Of a DNA stretch of 13,261 nt, positions 1-8,800 are shown in pieces. Both the position numbers and the translations under genes were made by a program. Under the pieces are notes generated by a model. That model had not been told where the DNA came from, did not search any database, and worked only from the letters and a program-made list of their open reading frames with translations. The DNA is from an uncultured Lachnospiraceae bacterium (GTDB lineage Bacteria; Bacillota; Clostridia; Lachnospirales; Lachnospiraceae). Location: the NCBI GenBank assembly GCA_902782655.1, contig CACZNY010000042.1, positions 1-13,261 on the forward strand, given 5' to 3'. Every line of letters begins with the position of its first letter. The first letter of the stretch is position 1.

Positions 1-8
1 TAAGGATA

Positions 9-1940
9 ATGGCAGAAGAGAGAGTAAAGGAAGTAAAGATGGGGCCGGGCCGTATGGCAGGAAGACCGAGAGCCAGGGTGAAGAACCCCGGCAGGCTTTT
101 TGTGCGTACGATGGGATATGTGACAAGGCGTTATACTCCGCAGCTTGTGATAGTCGTGCTTTGTATTGTAATGGGCGTGCTTTCATCCGTGCAGGGGACT
201 CTTTTCATCCGCAACCTGATAGATGATTATATCGCTCCGATGCTTAAGGGCGGGGAGGCTGATTTCAGACCGCTCCTTCAGGCAATATCAAGGGTTGCCC
301 TGCTTTATGCCATAGGCGTGATCTCCACCTACGCAAACCAGCGGATAATGATATATGTGTCCCAGGGAACCTTAAGGGATATCAGAAAGGAAGTCTTTGC
401 AAAGATGGAGTCGCTTCCCATCAGCTTTTTTGATACTCATCCCCATGGGGATATAATGTCCATCTATACGAATGATATAGATACCCTGAGGCAGATGATA
501 TCCATGGCAATGCCGCAGTTCCTGCAGAGCCTTATCACCATAGCGTCAGTCTTCATCAGCATGGTTTTTTTAAGCGTACCGCTTACCGCGCTTACGCTCC
601 TCATGGTAGGAGTGATGATCTTTTTCACGGGATTCTGCGGGAGGAGATCGGGAGCGAATTTCATAGAGCAGCAGAAGTCTCTGGGGGAGCTTAACGGATA
701 TATAGAAGAGATGATGAAGGGGCAGAAGGTCATAAAGATCTTCAATCATGAGGATGAATCGGTGGAGGCCTTCGATGAGAAGAATAAAGCACTCTTTAAC
801 GCGGCATATAATGCAAATAAATTTGCAAACATACTGGGACCGATAAACATGCAGCTCGGCAATGTGAGCTATGTGCTCTGCGCTGCCTTGGGCGGAGCCC
901 TTGCCCTTACCGGAGCGACCTCACTTACCGTGGGAGGACTTGCGAGCTTTCTTACCTTCAATAAAAGCTTCAATATGCCTATAAACCAGATCTCCATGCA
1001 GTTTAATTCTGTGCTCATGGCTCTGGCCGGGGCTGAAAGGATCTTTGCGCTCCTGGATTCTCCCGCTGAGGAGGATGAGGGATATGTGACTCTGACCAAT
1101 GCCAGAGTTGATCAGGACGGCACCATAACTCCGGCAAAGGAGCATACGGGGGTCTGGGCCTGGAAGCATTATCATAAAGCAGACGGTACGACCGATTACA
1201 GACTGCTTAAGGGCGGGATAGAGATGCATGGAGTGGATTTCGGCTATACCGATGACAAAATGGTGCTGCACGACATTGAGCTTTATGCAAAGCCGGGACA
1301 GAAGATCGCTTTCGTAGGCTCTACGGGAGCCGGCAAGACCACCATCACCAATCTGATAAACAGATTCTATGACATACAGGACGGCAAGATAAGATATGAC
1401 GGGATCAATGTCAATAAGATAAGGAAATCGGATCTCAGGCATTCGCTGGGCATGGTGCTGCAGGATACGCATCTTTTCACCGGCACCGTAAGCGAGAATA
1501 TAAGATTCGGAAAGCTTGATGCCACTGATGAGGAGGTTATGAAAGCCGCAAAGCTTGCCAATGCCCATGGCTTTATAAAGAGGCTTCCTAAGGGGTACGA
1601 TACTGTGATAAAGGGAGACGGGGCAAATCTTTCCATGGGACAGAGACAGCTCCTTGCTATCGCAAGGGCTGCCATAGCCGACCCTCCGGTGCTGATCCTT
1701 GATGAAGCTACGAGCTCCATAGATACCCGTACCGAAAAGATAGTCCAGGACGGTATGGATGCTCTTATGAAAGGACGAACTACCTTCGTGATAGCCCACA
1801 GGCTTTCCACGGTTAAAAATTCCGACTGCATCATGGTACTCGAGCAGGGAAGGATAATAGAACGGGGGACTCATGACGAGCTTATCGCAAGGCAGGGAAA
1901 ATATTATCAATTATATACGGGGAATGAGATAACGGCATGA
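9..1940 (+). CDS. ABC exporter half-transporter (fused membrane and ATPase domains)
   Basis: Type IV (MsbA/BmrCD-like) exporter subunit of 643 aa that uses ATP to move a substrate, probably a lipid, drug or peptide, out across the cell membrane. Residues ~45-335 form six hydrophobic segments. The ATPase domain follows from ~402, with Walker A GSTGAGKT (437-444), Q-loop Q485, signature LSMGQ (541-545; Met replaces the usual Gly), Walker B ending in D565 with catalytic E566, D-loop SSID (569-572) and switch H597. A hydrophilic insert of ~50 residues (~350-401), containing a Trp-Ala-Trp-Lys-His motif, lies between the two domains; from memory this is common in one subunit of clostridial heterodimeric exporters. 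The partner would be expected just upstream, and TAA at 1-3 may be its stop codon (inference). The ATG at 39 (Met11) has a better-placed ribosome site and could be the true start. The stop overlaps trkA (ATGA). Family is sure; substrate is unknown. Confidence 0.93.
   Translation: MAEERVKEVKMGPGRMAGRPRARVKNPGRLFVRTMGYVTRRYTPQLVIVVLCIVMGVLSSVQGTLFIRNLIDDYIAPMLKGGEADFRPLLQAISRVALLYAIGVISTYANQRIMIYVSQGTLRDIRKEVFAKMESLPISFFDTHPHGDIMSIYTNDIDTLRQMISMAMPQFLQSLITIASVFISMVFLSVPLTALTLLMVGVMIFFTGFCGRRSGANFIEQQKSLGELNGYIEEMMKGQKVIKIFNHEDESVEAFDEKNKALFNAAYNANKFANILGPINMQLGNVSYVLCAALGGALALTGATSLTVGGLASFLTFNKSFNMPINQISMQFNSVLMALAGAERIFALLDSPAEEDEGYVTLTNARVDQDGTITPAKEHTGVWAWKHYHKADGTTDYRLLKGGIEMHGVDFGYTDDKMVLHDIELYAKPGQKIAFVGSTGAGKTTITNLINRFYDIQDGKIRYDGINVNKIRKSDLRHSLGMVLQDTHLFTGTVSENIRFGKLDATDEEVMKAAKLANAHGFIKRLPKGYDTVIKGDGANLSMGQRQLLAIARAAIADPPVLILDEATSSIDTRTEKIVQDGMDALMKGRTTFVIAHRLSTVKNSDCIMVLEQGRIIERGTHDELIARQGKYYQLYTGNEITA
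26..33 (+). promoter_or_regulatory. Shine-Dalgarno-like site favouring an internal start at 39
   Basis: AAAGGAAG lies 5 nt before an in-frame ATG at 39. The upstream ATG at 9 has only AGGA at 3-6, with a 2-nt spacer, which is too close for efficient initiation. The exporter may therefore begin at Met11 and be 633 aa long. Both candidate N-termini are basic and cytoplasmic, so topology does not change. Confidence 0.45.
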
Positions 1941-3310
1941 ATATCATTATTGTAGGATGCGGCAAGGTGGGAGCGACCCTTGTCATGACATTATCAAAGG
2001 AGAATAACAACATATCGGTCATTGATACGGATCCTGATGTAGTGGATCAGATAGCCGGGGTGGCTGATATCATCGGAGTCGTTGGAAACGGGGCATCACT
2101 GAATGTGCAGAAGGAGGCAGGGATAAAGCAGGCCGAGGTGCTGATTGCCACCACGGAATCCGACGAGGTCAATATGCTCTGCTGCCTTATCGCGAAAAAA
2201 TCCAATAAGGATATAAAGACCATAGTGAGGGTAAGGAATCCCATCTATCTGGACGAGGTCAGCTTCTTCAGAGAGGAGCTTGGACTTACCATGGTGATCA
2301 ATCCCGAGCGGGCAGCTGCCAGGGAAATAGCCCGTATCCTCAGATTCCCTTCTGCCATGAAGATAGACACTCTTTCCGGCGGAAGAGTGGATCTTTTGAA
2401 ATTCAGGATAGGAGAGAAGTCTCCGCTTTCGGGAAAGAAGATAATGGAGCTTTCACAGGACATCAGGAATTCCGTGCAGATCTGTGCGATAGAAAGGGGG
2501 GACGATGTCATAATCCCCAACGGCTCCACGGTGCTTAATGAGGGCGACAGGATTTCCTTTATCGCTTCACCCTTAAATGCGACCAGGTTTTTTAATGCCA
2601 TACATATCGAGACAGATGCCGTGAAGGATACCATGATAATAGGCGGAGGAAAGCTGGCCTTTTATCTTGCGAAGATCCTCCTTGATACAGGGATAGCAGT
2701 GAAGATAATAGACAGAGACAGGAACCGGTGCATGGAGCTTGAAGAGGCTTTAGGCAATGCCGTCATAATTAACGGCGACGGCACCGATGAAAACGTGGTG
2801 CTGGAGGAAGGACTTGAGACCGCACAGTCACTGGTGGCTCTTACCAATATAGATGAGGAAAACATACTTTTGTCCCTTTATGCAAAAAAGCATAATAAAA
2901 AGGCAAAGATCGTAACGAAGGTCAACCGCATGATGTTTGATTCCATAGTAGAGGAGATAGACATAGGGACCATAGTCCACACAAGGAGCATAGTCGCTGA
3001 TAACGTGACGGCTACAGTAAGGGCTATGCAGAATTCAAAGGGCAGGAGCCAGGTGGAAACCCTGGTCAATATCCTTGACGGCAAGGCGGAGGCACTGGAA
3101 TTTGTAATAAGAGAAAAATCAGAGGTGACTGATGTGCCTCTTCATGAGCTTAAGCTTCGTGACAATCTGGTGGTAGCCTGCATCAGAAGGCGGAATAATA
3201 TAATGTATCCGAGAGGCGGCAACACCATATGCGTGGGTGACAGGGTGGTAATAGTCACATCACATCAGGGACTTAATGATATAACCGATATATTGAAGGA
3301 TCGGAGGTAA
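1937..3310 (+). CDS. trkA: Trk-type K+ uptake regulatory subunit TrkA
   Basis: Cytoplasmic NAD(H)/nucleotide-binding gating subunit that forms a ring under the TrkH channel. The 457-aa length and tandem layout match full-length TrkA: two Rossmann (TrkA_N) domains, each followed by a TrkA_C domain. The first Rossmann domain opens with IIVGCGKVG (GxGxxG at residues 7-12), followed by a beta strand ending in VIDTD, whose acidic residue typically binds the ribose. The second has GGGKLA (236-241), where Ala replaces the third glycine, followed by KIIDRD. The C-terminal ligand-sensing domains fall roughly at 140-220 and 370-457. The ATG overlaps the exporter stop by 4 nt and has only a weak upstream purine stretch (GGGGA, 1919-1923), so translation is probably coupled. 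The trkH gene follows after 6 nt, as expected for the complex. Identification is firm; the nucleotide preference of the second site is uncertain because of the Gly-to-Ala change. Confidence 0.95.
   Translation: MNIIIVGCGKVGATLVMTLSKENNNISVIDTDPDVVDQIAGVADIIGVVGNGASLNVQKEAGIKQAEVLIATTESDEVNMLCCLIAKKSNKDIKTIVRVRNPIYLDEVSFFREELGLTMVINPERAAAREIARILRFPSAMKIDTLSGGRVDLLKFRIGEKSPLSGKKIMELSQDIRNSVQICAIERGDDVIIPNGSTVLNEGDRISFIASPLNATRFFNAIHIETDAVKDTMIIGGGKLAFYLAKILLDTGIAVKIIDRDRNRCMELEEALGNAVIINGDGTDENVVLEEGLETAQSLVALTNIDEENILLSLYAKKHNKKAKIVTKVNRMMFDSIVEEIDIGTIVHTRSIVADNVTATVRAMQNSKGRSQVETLVNILDGKAEALEFVIREKSEVTDVPLHELKLRDNLVVACIRRRNNIMYPRGGNTICVGDRVVIVTSHQGLNDITDILKDRR
3303..3307 (+). promoter_or_regulatory. 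Ribosome binding site for the GTG-started trkH
   Basis: GGAGG immediately precedes the trkA stop codon (TAA, 3308-3310) and lies 9 nt before the GTG at 3317. It supports GTG as the start of trkH. The predicted N-terminus then matches the usual TrkH beginning, with the first membrane helix entering within about 15 residues. Confidence 0.8.
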
Positions 3311-3316
3311 AGCAGG

Positions 3317-4762
3317 GTGAACTTTGCCAGTATTATCTATATTTTGGGGAAGCTTCTGGAGATTGAGGGTGTTCTTTTCCTTGCTCCTGCATTTGTATCC
3401 CTTTTTTACAGGGAATGGCAGGGATTTATCTATTTTGCTGCCGCCGCGATATGCACCGTTCTCGGCAGGCTGATGTTCATAAAGAAGCTGGATCTTAAAA
3501 CCTATTACGCAAGGGAGGGCTTCATAGTGGTGGCGCTCGGATGGATAATAATGTCCGTCTTCGGATGCCTGCCCTTTGTGGTCACCGCTGAGATACCAAG
3601 CTTTACCGATGCTCTGTTTGAGACAGTTTCAGGCTTTACCACCACGGGCTCCAGTATCTTAAATGATGTGGAAAGCCTGTCACACTGCTCGCTTTTCTGG
3701 CGCAGCTTTACTCATTGGATAGGAGGCATGGGGGTTTTTGTCTTCATGCTCGCGATCCTTCCCATGACGGGAGCCCAGAATATGCATCTAATGAGATCGG
3801 AGTCACCGGGACCGGATGTCGGAAAGCTTGTGCCGAAGCTCGGTGAATCCGCCAAGATACTCTATACCATATATTTCGGGATGACGGTTCTTGAGATCAT
3901 CATCCTGCTTTTCAGCGGAATGCCGCTTTTTGATTCGGTGACCTTAAGCTTCGGAACAGCAGGCACCGGAGGCTTTGGCATAAAAAACTCCTCCATAGCG
4001 GACTATACCTATGCACAGCAGCTGATAATAACCATATTCATGGTGCTCTTTGGGATCAACTTTAACTTTTATTTCTTCATCTTCATAAGACGAAGCATCA
4101 GGACTGCCTTTAATATGGACGAGGTCAGGGTCTACCTTGGAGTGGTGGCTGCCTCGACCGCTGCCATAATGATCAATTCCTGGCATATGTTTGAGGGCCT
4201 GTCCGATGCTTTCATAAAGTCTTTTTTCCAGGTGGCCTCCATCATCACTACCACCGGCTACGGTACGGCTGATTTTAATGCCTGGCCGTCATTTTCAAAG
4301 ATGATACTTGTAGGTTTAATGTTTGTCGGCGCCTGCGCGGGCTCTACCGGCGGAGGCTTCAAGATATCAAGGATCATAATTATGGCCAAATCCTATATGA
4401 GGGAGCTCAGGCATTTCATACACCCGAGACTTGTGAAGAATATCTATATAGACGGCAGGAAGGTGAAGGACGAGACCGTGCAGGGAGTGAAGGTATACCT
4501 GGTCTCTTATGTCATAGTGCTCATTGTATCTGTCCTGCTCATAAGCCTGGATAATTTTGATTTTGAAACGAATTTCACGGCGGTCATGGCCACATTGAAT
4601 AATATAGGCCCCGGTCTTTCCGTGGTCGGTCCCACCGGAAACTACAGCGCATTTTCGGTTTTCTCAAAATATATCCTGACCTTTGACATGCTTGCAGGCA
4701 GGCTTGAGCTTTATCCGCTGCTGATCTTCATAAATCCCGGAACCTGGAGGGGGCACAGATGA
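3317..4762 (+). CDS. trkH: Trk-type K+ uptake channel subunit TrkH
   Basis: Integral membrane K+-translocating subunit of 481 aa, the family's normal length. TrkH contains four repeats of membrane helix, pore loop, membrane helix. All four filter loops are visible: TTTGS (108-112), GTAGTGGFG (213-221), TTTGYGT (311-317) and NNIGPGL (428-434), each with the conserved glycine of the K+ selectivity filter. The intramembrane loop after the third repeat carries the Gly-rich stretch GACAGSTGGGFK, typical of the gate region. The C-terminus ends in the usual Pro-x-x-Trp motif (NPGTW). The start is GTG behind GGAGG. The gene is paired with trkA upstream, its gating partner, and its stop overlaps the next gene by 4 nt (ATGA). 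The Na+ or H+ coupling of the system cannot be told from sequence. Confidence 0.96.
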   Translation: MNFASIIYILGKLLEIEGVLFLAPAFVSLFYREWQGFIYFAAAAICTVLGRLMFIKKLDLKTYYAREGFIVVALGWIIMSVFGCLPFVVTAEIPSFTDALFETVSGFTTTGSSILNDVESLSHCSLFWRSFTHWIGGMGVFVFMLAILPMTGAQNMHLMRSESPGPDVGKLVPKLGESAKILYTIYFGMTVLEIIILLFSGMPLFDSVTLSFGTAGTGGFGIKNSSIADYTYAQQLIITIFMVLFGINFNFYFFIFIRRSIRTAFNMDEVRVYLGVVAASTAAIMINSWHMFEGLSDAFIKSFFQVASIITTTGYGTADFNAWPSFSKMILVGLMFVGACAGSTGGGFKISRIIIMAKSYMRELRHFIHPRLVKNIYIDGRKVKDETVQGVKVYLVSYVIVLIVSVLLISLDNFDFETNFTAVMATLNNIGPGLSVVGPTGNYSAFSVFSKYILTFDMLAGRLELYPLLIFINPGTWRGHR

Positions 4763-5847
4763 AGGAAGCTTTTCACGGATCGGATATCGAAAAGATAGAA
4801 GAAAGATACGGTGTAAAAGGGGAGGACATCATAGCCTTTGCGGCAAACGTGAGCCCCATGGGAGTATCCGGAAAATATCTTGATGAGATAACGGATAAGC
4901 TCCGCTCGGTAGAGCGATATCCGGAAAGAGATTACAAAAGACTCAGAAGAGCGCTTGCCGCATACTGCGGCGCTGATATGGAGCATATTATAGTAGGCTC
5001 GGGCTCTTCGGAGATAATAAGCGCCGTTATAAAGCACAGGCTGCACCCGAAGGCCATGATAGTTTCACCTGCCTACTCAGAATATCAGAGGAATGTGATG
5101 GCAGCAGGAGGCAGCGTCAGCTATTTTGAGCTTAAGGAAGAGGATGACTTTGAGTTTGATGCAAAAGCGCTTGCAGAAAGCCTTACAGAGGAGCTTGATC
5201 TTCTGATAATCTGCAGCCCGCACAATCCGGCCGGTACAGCCATTGCATGCACCGACCTTGAAACGGTCCTGAAAAGATGCGGCGAGCTTGATATCATCTG
5301 CGTGGTTGATGAGACCTATGTGGATTTTGCCGGTAAAGAATATGACGCTTCTTATCTTACGGGAAGCTATCAAAGTCTTTTTGTCATAAGGAGCATGTCG
5401 AAGTTTTTCTGTGCTCCGGGTCTCAGGCTTGGATACGGGATAACCTCTGATGAGAGGCTTAAAAAAGATATAGAAGAAAACAAGGATCCCTGGTCCGTAA
5501 GCTCGCTTTCCGAGGAGGCAGCGATCCTTATGCTCTCCGATACGGAGTATATATCGCAGGCAAGAGCTTATATGGACGAGGAAAGAAAAAGGGTCTTAGC
5601 AGGGCTTGCCGGGCTTTCGGGCTGCGGTCTTTACTTTATAAGACCAAAAGCGAACTTCGTGCTCCTGAAGCTTCCGGAGAAAGGGCCTTCAGCCGGAGAA
5701 TTTTTCAGACGCGCGCTTGATAAGAACATGATGATAAGAGACTGCTCCGACTACAGAGGCCTCGAAAAGGGATATATTAGATTCTGCTTTATGAAAAGGG
5801 AAGATGATGACAGACTTTTGTCGCTGCTTAAGGAGACATACGCTTGA
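4759..5847 (+). CDS. PLP-dependent aminotransferase-fold enzyme (HisC/CobD group)
   Basis: Cytoplasmic fold-type I pyridoxal-phosphate enzyme of 362 aa. The visible active-site set is complete: the phosphate-binding GSGSSE loop (~75-80), SPHNPAG with cofactor-contacting N156, the DET motif with D184 (pairs with the pyridine N), SMSK with Schiff-base K215, R223 in PGLRLGY, and a C-terminal substrate-carboxylate Arg in YIRFCF (~343). The N-terminus (HGSDIEKI...FAANVSPMG) resembles threonine-phosphate decarboxylase CobD more than HisC, which would make an aminopropanol precursor for cobalamin. No cobalamin or histidine genes are present here, however, so the substrate is left open: histidinol-phosphate, L-threonine-phosphate or another amino acid. 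It starts with an ATG overlapping trkH, behind GGAGG at 4746-4750 (8-nt spacer). Its stop overlaps the TTG start of the next gene. Confidence 0.88.
   Translation: MKEAFHGSDIEKIEERYGVKGEDIIAFAANVSPMGVSGKYLDEITDKLRSVERYPERDYKRLRRALAAYCGADMEHIIVGSGSSEIISAVIKHRLHPKAMIVSPAYSEYQRNVMAAGGSVSYFELKEEDDFEFDAKALAESLTEELDLLIICSPHNPAGTAIACTDLETVLKRCGELDIICVVDETYVDFAGKEYDASYLTGSYQSLFVIRSMSKFFCAPGLRLGYGITSDERLKKDIEENKDPWSVSSLSEEAAILMLSDTEYISQARAYMDEERKRVLAGLAGLSGCGLYFIRPKANFVLLKLPEKGPSAGEFFRRALDKNMMIRDCSDYRGLEKGYIRFCFMKREDDDRLLSLLKETYA
5830..5835 (+). promoter_or_regulatory. Ribosome binding site deciding a TTG start
   Basis: AAGGAG lies 8 nt before TTG at 5844, which overlaps the aminotransferase stop as TTGA. 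The next in-frame ATG, at 5886 (Met15), is preceded only by a weak GAAGAAA. The TTG is therefore the better start for the 1198-aa protein and implies reduced, coupled translation. Confidence 0.7.
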
Positions 5848-8800
5848 GTCTTTCGCTTAGCATCAAAAGAATAGAAGAAACCTGTATGACGGGAACTACC
5901 ATTGCGGGCTCCTTTATCATTGATGCCTGGGAGGGGAAGAGGCATGTTTCGCACATCTCTTTCATATTAAGATGCTCGCACCGCAGGATAAAGCTTTCCG
6001 TCACTGACTACAACGGGGATCTTCCCATGGAGGGACTGCTCATTTCCTATGAGATCTCTACCTACGGCTTCGATCCCGGGACTGTATACAAGGGCTTCAT
6101 ATCGGTCATCTCCGATCAGGGCGAGGACAGGATACCGGTCACGCTTAGCGTTATTCGCGAGCAGATCAGATCCTCCAGAGGACCCATAAGGAACCTGTTC
6201 CACTTTACCAACCTTGCCAAGGAGGATTTCGAGGAGGCTGTCAGACTCTTTTATACAGAGGATGCGAGAAGGATCTTCGAGGAGGGGGAAAGGGACACCT
6301 TTTTCAAATACAGGGCCTTTTCAGCCTGTCAGGGACGGGGCAGGGATTTCGAGGGCGTGGAGGAGTTTCTGGTGGAGACCGGAAAAAAGCCTCCGGTGCT
6401 CCTGAATTTCGCCGAAGCGAGCGTGATGGAGCAGGATGTGTACGAGGACAGGGAGATCATCATCACGGTAAGGAAGAGCGGGTGGGGGTATCCCGGCTTT
6501 AAGCTTGAAGGCAGCGATGATTTCATTGAGCTTGAAAGACAGGAATACGGCATATCCGACTTTGAAGGAAATTTTGCGGAGGTAAGGTTTAAGATACTTT
6601 CCGAAAAGCTTCATGAGGGGCATAATTTCGGAAGGATATTGCTGAACTCCCTGCACAGCACGGTATCGATCCCTGTTTTTGTGGATATGAGCAGCAGCGA
6701 CAGAGCCGGACGGGAGAGGATAAGAGCGAGGAGATCCGTCACCCTCCGCCTCATGAAGGAGTTTATCTGCTTCCGCATAGGGGATGTCTCCGGAGAAGAG
6801 TGGATAAGGCGCTCAAACCAGCTGATAGAGAGGCTTTTATTATCCGACAGGAATGATCCCGAGAGCAGGCTTATGCAGGCTCAGCTCCTGCTTGCGGCAA
6901 GACGCTACAGCGAGGCTGATATAGTGCTTGGAGCTGTAGAGCGGGAGATGGAGAACCGGGATTTTGATGACGAGCTTACGGCCTATTACATCTACCTGAG
7001 AGCCATGTGTGACCGGGAGAAAGCAGATATAAGGACAGCCGTCAGGCAGGTATGGGATCTGTACAACAGATCTCCCGGCTCCTGGAGGATCCTGTGGGTT
7101 CTGATCTATCTTGACGAGACCATAAAGATGTCTCCCGAAAGGGAAAGGTCACTGATAGAGGAGCTGGTGGATACGGGCATGAGAAGTCCTCTCATGTATC
7201 TGGAGGCCTACAGCGTGCTGTCACATGATCCGTCCCTTATCAGGAAGCTGTCGGATTTTGAGATCAATGTACTGATGTTTGCCGTCAAGCACGGTCTTAT
7301 GAGGAAGGAGCTTTCCGATCAGGTCTCACTACTTTCCCAGAGGATGAGGGGATTTGACCAGAGGCTCATAAGGATAATGGAGGCCTATTATAATGAGTTT
7401 GCAGATAATGAAATGCTCTCCTCCATCTGCTCCTACCTTATCCGTAACGGCATAACCGACAGGAGGTATTACACCTTTTTTGAAAAAGCCGTGGAAAAGG
7501 ATATAGGAGTCACCAACCTTTTCGATTTCTATCTGTATACGAAGAATCAGGGCAGCACAAAGCTTCTCCCAAAGAATGTACTGATGTATTACTGCATGGA
7601 GAACGACCTGCCGCCTGTTTTCAGGTCATATGTTTATGCAAACATGATAGTCAATGAGAAGGAGGCCGCTCCTTATCTTCACCAGTGCAGGAGCGAGTGC
7701 GCAGGGTTTGCTGCTTCCAGGCTTCTTTCGGACAATATGGATGAGAATCTTGCCATCATCATAGATTACCTTGACTTTTTCAGGAACGGGGAAGCACTTC
7801 CGGCAGATAGCAGGGAGATGGAAAAAGCAGTTATAAGAAACGGCTTCGTAAGACTTATCCTTGTGGATGATCCCTGTATAAGGTCCGTCATCGCGGTGGA
7901 GGATGCCTTCGGCACCGAAAGAAGCGCCTCAGTAAAGGACGGAAGGGCTTATATCAGCATTTATGACAATGATTATCAGCTTTTCTTCGAGGATGCCCGG
8001 GGCAGGCGCTTCGGAGGCACATATGTATCCTATGAGGATATCAGGCTTTTAAGGCTTGGCGAGTATCTGGAGGGAACCGATTTCCCGGATACGGATGATC
8101 CCGGACTCTGGGTGGCGCTTTCCGAGATGGGGAGAAGCTATATCACCATAAACGACAAGAACGTAAGGTATGTAAGGAGGATGATCGATTCCGGCCTCAT
8201 AAGCAGGAAATTCAAGGAGGGGCTTCTGACCTCCCTCTTAAGGTATTATTTTGATAATGACATGCTGACCGAGCTTACGGATGTCCTGGCAGTCCTTGAC
8301 GCGTCCAGGCTCACCATGGAGGAGAGGAATGAATATGTGAGATTCTGCTCCATGAGGGCCGATGATGAGGAAGCATACAGGGTTATAGGCGAGTACGGCT
8401 CCTACGGCATGGATCCAAGGATACTGATGCGCATATCCACGAGGTTTATAGAGGAAAACGGAGTAACGTCGGGAGCCTATTCCTTTGGAATGGATGATAA
8501 TGTGACCGGGGGAAGGGCGGTGTTCACACCGGATCCCGTGCTGCTTGAGATAGCCTCGGCCACCTTCAGGGATAATAAATACAATGAGGTCATACTGGAA
8601 TTTCTTTCGAGATACTATGAAGGCACTACAAGGGAATTAAAGGATATCTGGAGAGCCTGTATGGATTTTGAGACCGACCCTTCCATCATTGAAGGAAGGA
8701 TCATCGAGCAGATGCTTGCTACAGGCGCGTATATAGGTGAAAGGGATCAGATATTCTTCGATTATCTTACAAAGGATGCTTCAACGCATGTGGTAGGAGA

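Noticed and set aside
921..1910. 329-aa open frame on the minus strand inside the exporter gene
   Set aside because: It lies wholly antisense to a gene with full ABC motifs, and its product has low-complexity, shadow-like composition with no recognisable domain.
6214..6405. 63-aa plus-strand frame inside the DUF5717-like gene
   Set aside because: It is an out-of-frame internal reading with Arg/Ser-rich composition and no ribosome site; the main frame is continuous through it.
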